Source: Rhodocyclales bacterium
GTDB taxonomy: Bacteria > Pseudomonadota > Gammaproteobacteria > Burkholderiales > Rhodocyclaceae
Assembly: GCA_021286885.1 (NCBI GenBank)
Contig: JAJTBM010000040.1
Location: 1-13,904, forward strand
Length of the DNA: 13,904 bases
Reading direction: 5' to 3'
Each line of letters opens with the position of its first letter. The first letter of the stretch is position 1. Below are positions 7,132-13,904 of this stretch, in pieces. A model generated the notes under the pieces. That model was not told where the DNA came from. It saw nothing but the letters and a program-made list of their open reading frames with translations, and ran no database searches. The position numbers and the translations under genes are program-made.

Positions 7132-9717
7132 TCACACGCAGTAATGCTCCAGCTGCTCCAGATTCAGGTCTGCCACCGCCTGCAAAACTGCGTCGGCAAA
7201 GGCGCGATGCTGAGGGGCGTGTTCCCGCAGTTGGGTGGCCCAGGCTTCGATATCGCTGATTTGCCCATTTGCGATGAATGTGCGCAGGGCCTGGAGGTGG
7301 GCGGCATCGGGCTTTTCCAGCGTCGGGCCCGAGGGGGACTGATGCAGCAGGGATGCCAGCATCTCCTGCCAGTACGCTGGGGAGATGGGCAGGGGAAGCG
7401 TTGCATCAAAGTATTGTCCGGGCGCCAGGGGCGGTGGTGTGGCACCCAGAAATACCGTGGGGATGGGCGTGCGGCGGGTGTGGGCGGCATCCAGGGCGTC
7501 TTGAATGGCCGTTTGGGTCAGCCCGGGGGCGATCAGCAGCACCGCTGCCCGCCCTTGATCCAGCAGGGATATGGCGTCGGCGGCATGGTGCACGGTGGTG
7601 ATCGGGTGGTTGGCGCTTTGGATGGGGGCGATCAGGCTGTGTAACTCAGCCTGGCCTTGGGTAGGGGCGAGCAGCAGCAAATGCACCTGGGCGCGGGGGT
7701 TGGGAAGGGCGTGGGCGTGGGGGTCGTAACTGAAGCCGAGGGTGAAGGAGAAGCAGCTTCCCTGCTGGAGGGTGCTGACCACATCCAATTCACCTCCCAG
7801 GGCGTGGGTGAGGCTGCGTGCAATCACCAGACCCAGGCCTGTGCCTTCCTCGGTGAGGGCGTTGCTGCCCCGCTCGAAGGGGGTGAACAGTGCGTCCAGG
7901 GTGGCTTGGGACATGCCGATGCCCGTATCGCTGATGCTGAAGCGCAGTTTGATGTGCGCACCGCTGCTGCTCGGCAGTCGTCGCTCAATGCGCAGGCAGA
8001 TGTGCCCGTTGTGGGTGTATTTGCCGGCGTTTGAAAGGAGATTGAGCAGGATGCGACGCAGCCGGCGGTAATCGGCATACACGATGCTCGGGAGGTCGGG
8101 GTCGCTGGCGAGCTCGAACTGGTTGTTTTGGGCCAGGTGGCGGGCGTCGTGGGCAATGCTCTCCGTGAAGTCGTGCCAGTTGCCGGGCTGGATCTGCAAA
8201 GGCAGATCGCCCAGTTCGCCCTGGGCGTAATCGATGAGCTCGTCCACCAGCTCCAACTGATGACGGGCATTGTTTTCAATTGCTTGATGGACGGTGGGGG
8301 CATCCATCCCCGGATGGCCGATTTGGCGCACGCAGGAAATGATGGTGGCGAGCGGTGCCCGCAGATCGTGGCTAATGTGGGCCAGCAAGCCCGTTTTGGC
8401 CGCATTGGCGGCCTGGGCGGTCTCCAGGGCGATTTTGAGCGCCTGGGTGCGGACGGTGACCAGTTCTTCCAGGCGGGTTTGCTCTTGGGTGCGGTAGGCC
8501 AGCAGGGCCGCGTTGGCGGCGTCTTTCTGCAGGCGTACGCGGCGGACCTGCTGGGTGAAGGCGGTCAGCATCAGGACGGTGCACGCCACGCTGGCCAGGG
8601 GGACGCCCAGGCGCGACCACTGCTCGCTCGTCATGATGCCCATGGCTTCCAGAACCCGGGTGAGATTGCCGATGCCCAGCAACAGGCTGGCCAGGGGATA
8701 GGCCCAGCCGGTATCTGGAACGCGTAGCCATGCCCAGCCGGCAATGAGGGGCAGGGTGAAGGTCAGCACAATGCACAGCATGTTGCCGAGCTGGGCGCCG
8801 GTGCGATAGTCGAGGCATTGGGCAAGCAGCATCATGACGGCCAAGCCTTGCACCGCCAGGCGCAGGGCCCTATCCAGCCGGGGCATGAGCGTGCGGGTGT
8901 TGCACAAGTCCCTGAAGAACAGCAGAAAGCCGGCCAGGGATACGTTGATGCCGATGGAGGCCGACCAGGTGGCCCAGCCTGGGGCTTCGGGCCACAGAAA
9001 GCGAAAGCCCATGCCGGTCATGGCCAGTTCGTAAACAATAAACCCCAGTATCGAAATACCGTGAAGCGCGTAGCCCCGCAGCCCAATCGAAAAAAATTGA
9101 AGCAGGCTGTACAGGCTCAGCACACCTGCTGCGCCCAGCTCCAGCCCACGAATGAGCAGATTCAGGCTCTCTTGGCGGCGATAGGCTTCCGGCGCCCACA
9201 GGCTGGGCTGCATCGAAATAGCCGTTTGGGAGCTGACGTGCCAGAGCAGTTGTCGTTCTTCGCCCGCTTGCAAGGTGATGGGAAAGACCGGGTCCGCCGT
9301 GTCTAACGTATGGCGGCTCATGGGGTGGTTGATGCCACTCACGTCTTGCTGCCAGGCGCCTGGCTTTCCTTGGTAGAGGGTCACCTCTTGCAGTCGGGGT
9401 GATCCGGTTTGTAGCCAGACGGTGCGGGGTACGTTCTCCGGGTTGGCAAGCGTGAGGCGCAGCCAGTAGTGGTGGGCGCTGAATCCGGGAACGAGCTGGC
9501 CTTGGGTGACGGGGCTGAAGCGCCCGTCGGTGAGAATCCGGTCAGGATCAGGATGGGTGATGCCTGCGGAATCAACGTGCATTTCCACCGTCGAATGCAG
9601 GGGCAGATGCTGCAGTTGTGCGGTGACGAGCACCATGGCAGCGCTCCCGATGCTTGGCAGAAGAAGCCAGAGAAACCATGTGAGCAGCAGGCACGGTTTC
9701 AACCCGCATGAAGCCAT
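7132..9717 (-). CDS. 7TMR-DISM sensor histidine kinase with degenerate receiver-like domain
   Basis: The protein has about 861 residues. A signal peptide (about 1-27, hydrophobic core LLLTWFLWLLLPSIG, then SAA) leads to a periplasmic 7TMR-DISMED2-like sensor domain (about 35-165, with HHYWLRLTLANP), seven membrane helices (about 190-395) and a coiled coil (about 395-440). The kinase core has the H-box HISHDLRAP with phospho-acceptor H450, N-box N563 (LLNLLSNAGKYT), G1 box DTGIG (597-601) and G2 box GTGLGL (625-630), all intact. A receiver-like fold at about 676-791 lacks the acidic pair, the acceptor Asp (LLIAPGL instead) and the Lys. A helical tail, ISDIEAWATQLREH, ends the protein. The ATG at 9717 lies 4 nt after the response regulator stop. 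An in-frame ATG at 9741 overlaps that gene by 20 nt and is a serious alternative; longer forms from 9924 would overlap it by about 200 nt and are unlikely. It is the probable partner of the upstream regulator. Confidence 0.9.
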   Translation of the reverse strand: MASCGLKPCLLLTWFLWLLLPSIGSAAMVLVTAQLQHLPLHSTVEMHVDSAGITHPDPDRILTDGRFSPVTQGQLVPGFSAHHYWLRLTLANPENVPRTVWLQTGSPRLQEVTLYQGKPGAWQQDVSGINHPMSRHTLDTADPVFPITLQAGEERQLLWHVSSQTAISMQPSLWAPEAYRRQESLNLLIRGLELGAAGVLSLYSLLQFFSIGLRGYALHGISILGFIVYELAMTGMGFRFLWPEAPGWATWSASIGINVSLAGFLLFFRDLCNTRTLMPRLDRALRLAVQGLAVMMLLAQCLDYRTGAQLGNMLCIVLTFTLPLIAGWAWLRVPDTGWAYPLASLLLGIGNLTRVLEAMGIMTSEQWSRLGVPLASVACTVLMLTAFTQQVRRVRLQKDAANAALLAYRTQEQTRLEELVTVRTQALKIALETAQAANAAKTGLLAHISHDLRAPLATIISCVRQIGHPGMDAPTVHQAIENNARHQLELVDELIDYAQGELGDLPLQIQPGNWHDFTESIAHDARHLAQNNQFELASDPDLPSIVYADYRRLRRILLNLLSNAGKYTHNGHICLRIERRLPSSSGAHIKLRFSISDTGIGMSQATLDALFTPFERGSNALTEEGTGLGLVIARSLTHALGGELDVVSTLQQGSCFSFTLGFSYDPHAHALPNPRAQVHLLLLAPTQGQAELHSLIAPIQSANHPITTVHHAADAISLLDQGRAAVLLIAPGLTQTAIQDALDAAHTRRTPIPTVFLGATPPPLAPGQYFDATLPLPISPAYWQEMLASLLHQSPSGPTLEKPDAAHLQALRTFIANGQISDIEAWATQLREHAPQHRAFADAVLQAVADLNLEQLEHYCV

Positions 9718-9721
9718 GCGC

Positions 9722-10561
9722 TTAAATTTCGGGGCAGGCATCTCGCGTGCTGAGCACGGATTCGCGGTAACTACTGGGTGTGACGCCAAAACGGGATTTG
9801 AATGCGGTGGCAAAATTGCCCGCATTTTGAAATCCCAATTGCTCGGCAATTTCGCGCACGCTGGTGCTTGTTTCTCCCAGCCAGATGCGGGCGGTTTTGA
9901 GTCGCTCTTCTCGCAGGAATGCATAAACCGTCATTCCGGTCTTTTCGCGAAACAGGCTGGAGAGTTTCTTTTCGTAACTGCCCAATTCGGATGCAATACC
10001 GGTGACGGTGAGCTCTTCGGACAGGCGGCTACGAATCAGCCGGATGCAAGCCTGAAGAAGGATCTCGCCAGAGTCATTGATTATGTTTTTTGTATTTTCT
10101 GAAGGAGTGGGCGTATTTGTATGAGCCTGTGCATGCTGTCGGTTCTGGGCCGCCAGACGCAGGTGAATGCGTACCCGGGCCAGGACTTCTTCGGCATTAA
10201 ATGGTTTGTTGATGTAATCAACTCCGCCGATGGTGAGGCCACTCAGGCGTTCATCGGGTGTGCTGGCGGCAGTCAGGAATATGACGGGAATGGTGCGGGT
10301 GCTCGGACACTCCTGAAGCAGGCGACAGGTGGCAAAGCCGTTCAGGCGCGGCATGCGCACATCCATCAGGATCAGGTCGGGTTGGAGAAGTTGGGCACGT
10401 TGATAGCCCTGGTGTCCGTCGAAGGCGATGGAAAGGCGGAATGCATGGGCATCCAGCAGGGATTTGAGGGCTCTGAGCTCATCCAGGGAGTCGTCGACAA
10501 TCAGGATGTGGGCTGCATTGCTGGCGGCGGCCCGGGGGCTGGCGCGTGGGGTGGTGTCCAT
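9722..10561 (-). CDS. Response regulator with AraC-type DNA-binding domain
   Basis: The gene encodes 279 residues. An N-terminal receiver domain (about 17-135) has the acidic pair D23-D24, phospho-acceptor D67 in LILMDVRMP, T97 and K119 (YINKPF), so it should be phosphorylated normally. After a Thr/Asn-rich linker (about 138-168) comes an AraC/XylS two-helix-turn-helix domain (about 169-270) ending in the family signature IAEQLGFQNAGNFATAFKSRFG followed by VTPSSYR. It is a cytoplasmic transcription factor, presumably phosphorylated by the histidine kinase whose gene begins 4 nt after its stop. The ATG at 10561 is the first in frame after the divergent gap; no strong ribosome binding site precedes it. 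Its targets are unknown. The divergent surface-protein gene and the kinase-fusion promoter are the nearest candidates. Confidence 0.93.
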   Translation of the reverse strand: MDTTPRASPRAAASNAAHILIVDDSLDELRALKSLLDAHAFRLSIAFDGHQGYQRAQLLQPDLILMDVRMPRLNGFATCRLLQECPSTRTIPVIFLTAASTPDERLSGLTIGGVDYINKPFNAEEVLARVRIHLRLAAQNRQHAQAHTNTPTPSENTKNIINDSGEILLQACIRLIRSRLSEELTVTGIASELGSYEKKLSSLFREKTGMTVYAFLREERLKTARIWLGETSTSVREIAEQLGFQNAGNFATAFKSRFGVTPSSYRESVLSTRDACPEI

Positions 10562-10768
10562 GCGTGGATGTCAAACCTAGGGTTTATGTGCCCAACATTT
10601 TATCCCGCAGTGGGAGTGTTAGGGGTTTCCAGGATTGCAGTGCGGTTGTTGCATGCTTAACAAATAATTGTGCAAATTTACCATCCTGATTCTTGTGCCA
10701 TGCGGGCATAAAGTGTGGGTTTGAAAATCCGGGTGTTTGTTTTTGTAGAAGGCGTTTTTTATAAGATG

Positions 10769-10784
10769 TGTGACGCCAGTCACG
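10769..10784. promoter_or_regulatory. CRP/Vfr-like binding site
   Basis: TGTGA (10769-10773), a 6-nt spacer and TCACG (10780-10784) match the CRP consensus TGTGA-N6-TCACA at nine of ten positions. The core GTGAC-N4-GTCAC is a perfect palindrome. The site centre is about 72 bp before the TATATG at 10845 and about 215 bp before the response regulator start. It suits a class I activator position for the plus-strand gene only if the true start site lies near there. Occupancy by a CRP-family protein is inferred. Confidence 0.45.
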
Positions 10785-10854
10785 GGTTTTCATTTGTTTG
10801 ATGGGGTAGGTCTATGCCAGCTGTTCTTGCGTGATTATCATGACTATATGTGTA

Positions 10855-10884
10855 GATTTGCGCACCTTGCGTCTGGGCGCAATC
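10855..10884. repeat. Inverted repeat in the upstream region of the surface protein gene
   Basis: GATTTGCGC (10855-10863) and GCGCAATC (10877-10884) are inverted copies of each other apart from one extra T in the left arm, with a 13-nt spacer. It lies 37 bp before the first ATG of the surface protein. It could be an operator, or a hairpin in the 5' untranslated region if transcription starts upstream. Confidence 0.4.
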
Positions 10885-10920
10885 TTATGTAATTGCACGG
10901 CCAAAATAGGCATATAGCAT

Positions 10921-13904
10921 ATGTTGAAAAAGCATTCCTGTAGTGGGCAGCAAAAACCGGGTAGTAGGTATATGCAGCAGATCTTGCTGCGCATGGCGTT
11001 GCTTATTGCGGGGGTGGTGGGCGGCAATTCGGCCTATGCGGCGCTGAGTGCGTCGGTCAGCATGGCGCAGAATGGTTCTGGCGCCTATTCGGCAAACATT
11101 TATCCTGGGGATACCACATATCTTCAGGTGATCCTGTCCAATAGCGGTACCACGACGGCCACCGGCGTGACTTTCAGTCATGCCATGACGGGGACGGGGG
11201 CGAATGGCCTGCTGGTGGCGGGGGCGCCCACTTATACCTGTACCACCGCAGCGGGCGTGACCAGCGCGGGGGTGGGCACCCTGACTGCCACGACCGGGCA
11301 GCACGGAGTGAGCCTGAGCGGAGGGGTGATACCGCCCCGTGCTAAAAATGCTTCGAATATCGATGTGGATGGTTACTGTTCCATCATCCTGCCCGTCACC
11401 GTCCAGACGTATGCGAGTGCAGGGAACGACTACCAGTACCTGATTCCTGCCGGCAGTGTGACGGGGAGTGGCGGCCTGGCCAACGCGGGGGATGCTTCCC
11501 AGAGTATCCACGTAAACTCGGTGACGCAGCCGACCATCAGCAAGAGCTTCGATAAATCCACCTTGTTCCTGGGGGGAAGCTCGGCTGTGTTGACCATCAC
11601 GGCGACCAACAGCAACCCCGTGGCGCTGAGCGGCTTCAGCCTCACCGATGCGTTCCCCACCGTGTCGGGGAGTCCTGTCCTGAAGGTTGCCGCCACGCCA
11701 GGTGCGACGGCCAGCTGTAACAATGGGGGGGCAAGCCCCACCTTCAGCCCGGTGGCCGGTGCGACCAGCATCACCATGGGGGGAAGCCTGCCTGCGGCGG
11801 TGGGGGCGACTAACGGTTCCTGTACCTTCACTGTCAATGTGGAGGCCGCAAGTACGGCAGATGCTTATGCGCTGAGTAGCGTCACCAACACCATCCCCGC
11901 CACGAATCTGACGACCGCCATTGGGGTGAATGCCGGTGCGGATGCCAGCGCATCGGTCGCGATCAAGTCACCGCTGCGGGTCACCAAGGTGTTCAACAAC
12001 GCGGCGCTCGCCAACGGGGGCAGCAGCTCCCTGACCATCACCTTGTATAACGATGGGAGCGCGCCGCTTACCAGCGTTTATTTCGACGATAACCCGATCG
12101 ATGCGATTGCGGGAACCAGCTATGGTCTGGTGGCCACTTCGGCTTCCACCACCTGTGCGGGGGGCTCGGCCAGCGTGATCAGCAGTGGCGATGGTATCCG
12201 CCTGACGGGCGCTACCATTCCTGCGGGGGGTAGCTGTACGGTGAGTGCCAATTTCACCGGGACGGTGCAGACCACGGGTGTGCCCATCACCTATGAGAAC
12301 ACCTTGAATGAAAAGGCCGTCAAGGTCACGGGCTACGAGAGCACCATCATCAGCCAGAAGGCGAGCGCCAGCATCGTGGTGGCGGATGGCATTACGGACC
12401 AGCTCACGGTAGCCAAGACCGCATGGGGCTTGGTCAATGTGCCTCCCGGGAATCCGGTACGTTTTTCGGTGACGGTCACCAATAAGACGGCCGCTGCCCT
12501 TACGAATGTGGATGTGTCCGACATCCTGGCGGATGGCATGCAGTTTGTGACGGGCACCATTGATGGGGTCAATTACACCCCTCAGTTTTATCCCGCGGGG
12601 AATTGTTCGGGCGTTGCCAGTACGGTGACTTCTGCCAGCCCCTTGTGGAGCACCAACCCGGTGTTCACCTTGTCGACGGTGCCTGCCAACGGCAGCTGTC
12701 AGCTGTTGTTTTTTGCGATGACGCCCACGACGGCGTCCAGCTCGACGGTGACCAACAATATTCCTGCAGGTGCGGTGTGTTATGGCTCTGGCAGCAGCCG
12801 GATGTGTAACGGCACGGGCTCGTCCACCTCTGCGGGGACGACCCCCACGCCCTTGACCCCCAGCGATGCGGTGGTCAAGACCTTCGATGGCGTGAGCAGC
12901 ATCACCCACCCGGAAGGGACGGTGTCCACGATGAAGATCGTGGTCAAGAACTACTCCGTGCGTGCCCTGACCAACCTGAGCATCAGCGATACCCTGCCCA
13001 GTAGCAGCGGCAACGCCATGCGGGTGGCTACGCCGGCGAATGCGACCACCACCTGTGGCGGCACGCTCAGTGCTGTGCCGGGCAACACTTCGATCAGCCT
13101 GAACGGTGGGACGGTGCCGGGGCGGGCCGATAGCGGGCAGTCCGATCCGGGTTCGTGTTACATCCAGGTGAATGTAGTGGGGAGCGCGGGCACCTATAAC
13201 AATGTGGCCACCGTTACCAGTACCGCTTCTTATTTGAATGGTGGGACCACCACGGTGGGCCCCATCAGCAGTAACACTGCAACCTTGGTCTACACCTCGG
13301 CCCTTTCTGGCACCAAGAGCTTCAATCCGCTTTCGGTGAGTTCGGGCGGTACTTCGACGGTGACGGTGCGCCTGAGCAACAGCAGCACGGCGCCGCTCAA
13401 TACGGTCAGCGTGACGGACCCGCTGCCCACGGGCATGGTTTTGGCCAGTACGCCCAAGGCGTATTCCACCTGCTCGGGCAGCCCGAGCTTTACGGCGGTG
13501 GCGGGGGCCAGCACCATCACCATGACGGGGGCCACGATTGCGGCCAACTCCAGCTGTGACATGCTGTTTGATGTGACCGCCACGGGCTCCAGCAACTGGG
13601 TGAATACCATCCCGGTGGGCAGCATTACCGCCGAAGGCGGCACGGTGAAGAACGTCAATGCGGTGAGTGGTACCCTGCAGTACGCTGCGCCCACCAGTCT
13701 GGTTGTGGTGAAAACCACTTCGCCGAATACCCTGACCTTCCCCGGGGAGGTCAGCCGGCTGACGATTACTGTCACCAATGGCTCCCAGGCGGTGAGCAAC
13801 ATGTCCCTGCGGGACTACTTCACCGTGGATGGTTCTGCCAGTGGTGCATCAAACGGGATGAAGGTTGCGCCCACGCCTTCGGTGAGCACCACCTGTCCGG
13901 GGGG
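10921..13904 (+). CDS. Secreted surface protein with DUF11-like Ig repeats, C-terminus outside window
   Basis: An uninterrupted frame of 994 codons runs off the right edge. A Sec signal peptide is clear, with the hydrophobic stretch ILLRMALLIAGVVGG and the likely cleavage NSAYA-A after residue 40. The rest is Thr/Ser/Gly/Val-rich: a first unit (about 41-200) and then repeats beginning near residues 203, 350, 493, 648, 793 and 925. Each repeat opens with a 'KxF/T ... GG-S-LTITLxN' strand pattern and 'LT-V--sD-LP' turn, as in the bacterial DUF11/conserved-repeat family. Most carry two cysteines, in TTC-G-like and G-SC-like settings, probably forming disulfides after export. The start could also be ATG 10972 (M18), which gives a more compact signal peptide; the first ATG has TAGG 10 nt upstream. 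The likely location is the cell surface or outside the cell. The anchor and export route lie beyond the window, and adhesion is a guess. Confidence 0.88.
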   Translation, partial: MLKKHSCSGQQKPGSRYMQQILLRMALLIAGVVGGNSAYAALSASVSMAQNGSGAYSANIYPGDTTYLQVILSNSGTTTATGVTFSHAMTGTGANGLLVAGAPTYTCTTAAGVTSAGVGTLTATTGQHGVSLSGGVIPPRAKNASNIDVDGYCSIILPVTVQTYASAGNDYQYLIPAGSVTGSGGLANAGDASQSIHVNSVTQPTISKSFDKSTLFLGGSSAVLTITATNSNPVALSGFSLTDAFPTVSGSPVLKVAATPGATASCNNGGASPTFSPVAGATSITMGGSLPAAVGATNGSCTFTVNVEAASTADAYALSSVTNTIPATNLTTAIGVNAGADASASVAIKSPLRVTKVFNNAALANGGSSSLTITLYNDGSAPLTSVYFDDNPIDAIAGTSYGLVATSASTTCAGGSASVISSGDGIRLTGATIPAGGSCTVSANFTGTVQTTGVPITYENTLNEKAVKVTGYESTIISQKASASIVVADGITDQLTVAKTAWGLVNVPPGNPVRFSVTVTNKTAAALTNVDVSDILADGMQFVTGTIDGVNYTPQFYPAGNCSGVASTVTSASPLWSTNPVFTLSTVPANGSCQLLFFAMTPTTASSSTVTNNIPAGAVCYGSGSSRMCNGTGSSTSAGTTPTPLTPSDAVVKTFDGVSSITHPEGTVSTMKIVVKNYSVRALTNLSISDTLPSSSGNAMRVATPANATTTCGGTLSAVPGNTSISLNGGTVPGRADSGQSDPGSCYIQVNVVGSAGTYNNVATVTSTASYLNGGTTTVGPISSNTATLVYTSALSGTKSFNPLSVSSGGTSTVTVRLSNSSTAPLNTVSVTDPLPTGMVLASTPKAYSTCSGSPSFTAVAGASTITMTGATIAANSSCDMLFDVTATGSSNWVNTIPVGSITAEGGTVKNVNAVSGTLQYAAPTSLVVVKTTSPNTLTFPGEVSRLTITVTNGSQAVSNMSLRDYFTVDGSASGASNGMKVAPTPSVSTTCPG
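11527..13904 (+). repeat. Tandem protein repeats of about 130-155 residues (six units, last one cut)
   Basis: Coding repeat units start at about 11527, 11968, 12397, 12862, 13297 and 13693, a spacing of about 396-465 bp. They are diverged at DNA level and are recognised from the protein pattern: a KxF or KT opening, SSxLTITxxN, LTxVxxxDxLP, a TTC or STC site, and a closing GSC or SSC before a V-x-V strand. The degree of divergence suggests old duplications rather than recent slippage. The unit before 11527 is a more distant relative. Confidence 0.7.

Larger units (their letters stand above)
10562..10920. promoter_or_regulatory. Divergent intergenic region between response regulator and surface protein genes
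   Basis: This 359-bp AT-rich stretch has no convincing gene and should hold the promoters of both flanking genes. It contains three inverted repeats: TTGTT/AACAA (10646-10663), a CRP-like palindrome (10769-10784) and GATTTGCGC/GCGCAATC (10855-10884). On the plus strand TATATG (10845-10850) is a possible -10 element for the surface protein gene, without a good -35. On the minus strand TAAAAT lies about 40 bp before the response regulator ATG, also without a good -35. A 69-codon minus-strand frame here (10584-10793) is Lys/Gln/His-rich and looks like noise. Confidence 0.6.

Noticed and set aside
9718..9924. Longer histidine kinase start at 9924
   Set aside because: It would overlap the response regulator by about 200 nt and place 69 residues before a clear signal peptide.
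10584..10793. 69-codon frame on the minus strand in the divergent region
   Set aside because: It has no domain, no ribosome binding site and odd composition, and it covers likely promoter elements.
11968..12909. 313-codon open frame on the minus strand
   Set aside because: It is antisense to the repeat surface protein, and its Arg/His/Gly-rich product is typical of shadow frames. The plus frame has a signal peptide and repeats.
1..13904. CRISPR array, insertion sequence or prophage genes
   Set aside because: There are no regularly spaced short repeats, and no transposase, integrase or phage-like protein in any supported frame.

Overview
The window is a GC-rich stretch of a Gram-negative, most likely betaproteobacterial, chromosome. 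The case rests on the family mix: a type II (APH-fold) homoserine kinase, small BPSS1780-type membrane proteins, a 7TMR-DISM sensor kinase, and a secreted protein with a Sec signal peptide and DUF11-like repeats. No mobile element, CRISPR array, rRNA or complete tRNA is visible.

Layout from left to right. Seven genes on the minus strand fill positions 1-10561, and one gene on the plus strand starts near 10921 and leaves the window. In minus-strand transcription order they are: an AraC-type response regulator (9722-10561), a 7TMR-DISM histidine kinase (7132-9717), an AT-rich gap of about 200 bp with its own likely promoter, a roughly 1300-residue Ser/Thr kinase / cyclase-like / AAA ATPase fusion (3031-6924), an FHA protein with a probable winged-helix tail (2047-3003), homoserine kinase thrB (1048-1995), a hairpin resembling the anticodon arm of tRNA-Sec (993-1026), and two adjacent BPSS1780-type membrane proteins (165-923 and 1-160, the second cut by the window edge). 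Most long plus-strand reading frames over positions 1-10500 are antisense shadows of these genes.

The centre of the window is a signalling block. It pairs a His-Asp system (histidine kinase plus response regulator) with a Ser/Thr phosphorylation system (kinase fusion plus phosphothreonine-reading FHA protein). The kinase fusion has the architecture of the TOMM-system kinase/cyclase fusions, but no TOMM precursor or modification enzyme is in the window. Its cyclase domain lacks the two metal-binding aspartates and is probably a pseudoenzyme. The histidine kinase likewise ends in a receiver-like domain without its phospho-acceptor aspartate.

A 359-bp AT-rich region separates this block from a divergently transcribed secreted protein. 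The protein has at least 994 residues made of about seven Ig-like units, most with a conserved pair of cysteines. The divergent region carries a CRP/Vfr-like palindrome and other inverted repeats. A reasonable inference, not shown by sequence, is that the phosphorylation systems control this surface protein or other cell-envelope functions. thrB and the membrane proteins look like ordinary chromosomal neighbours at the end of the minus-strand run.
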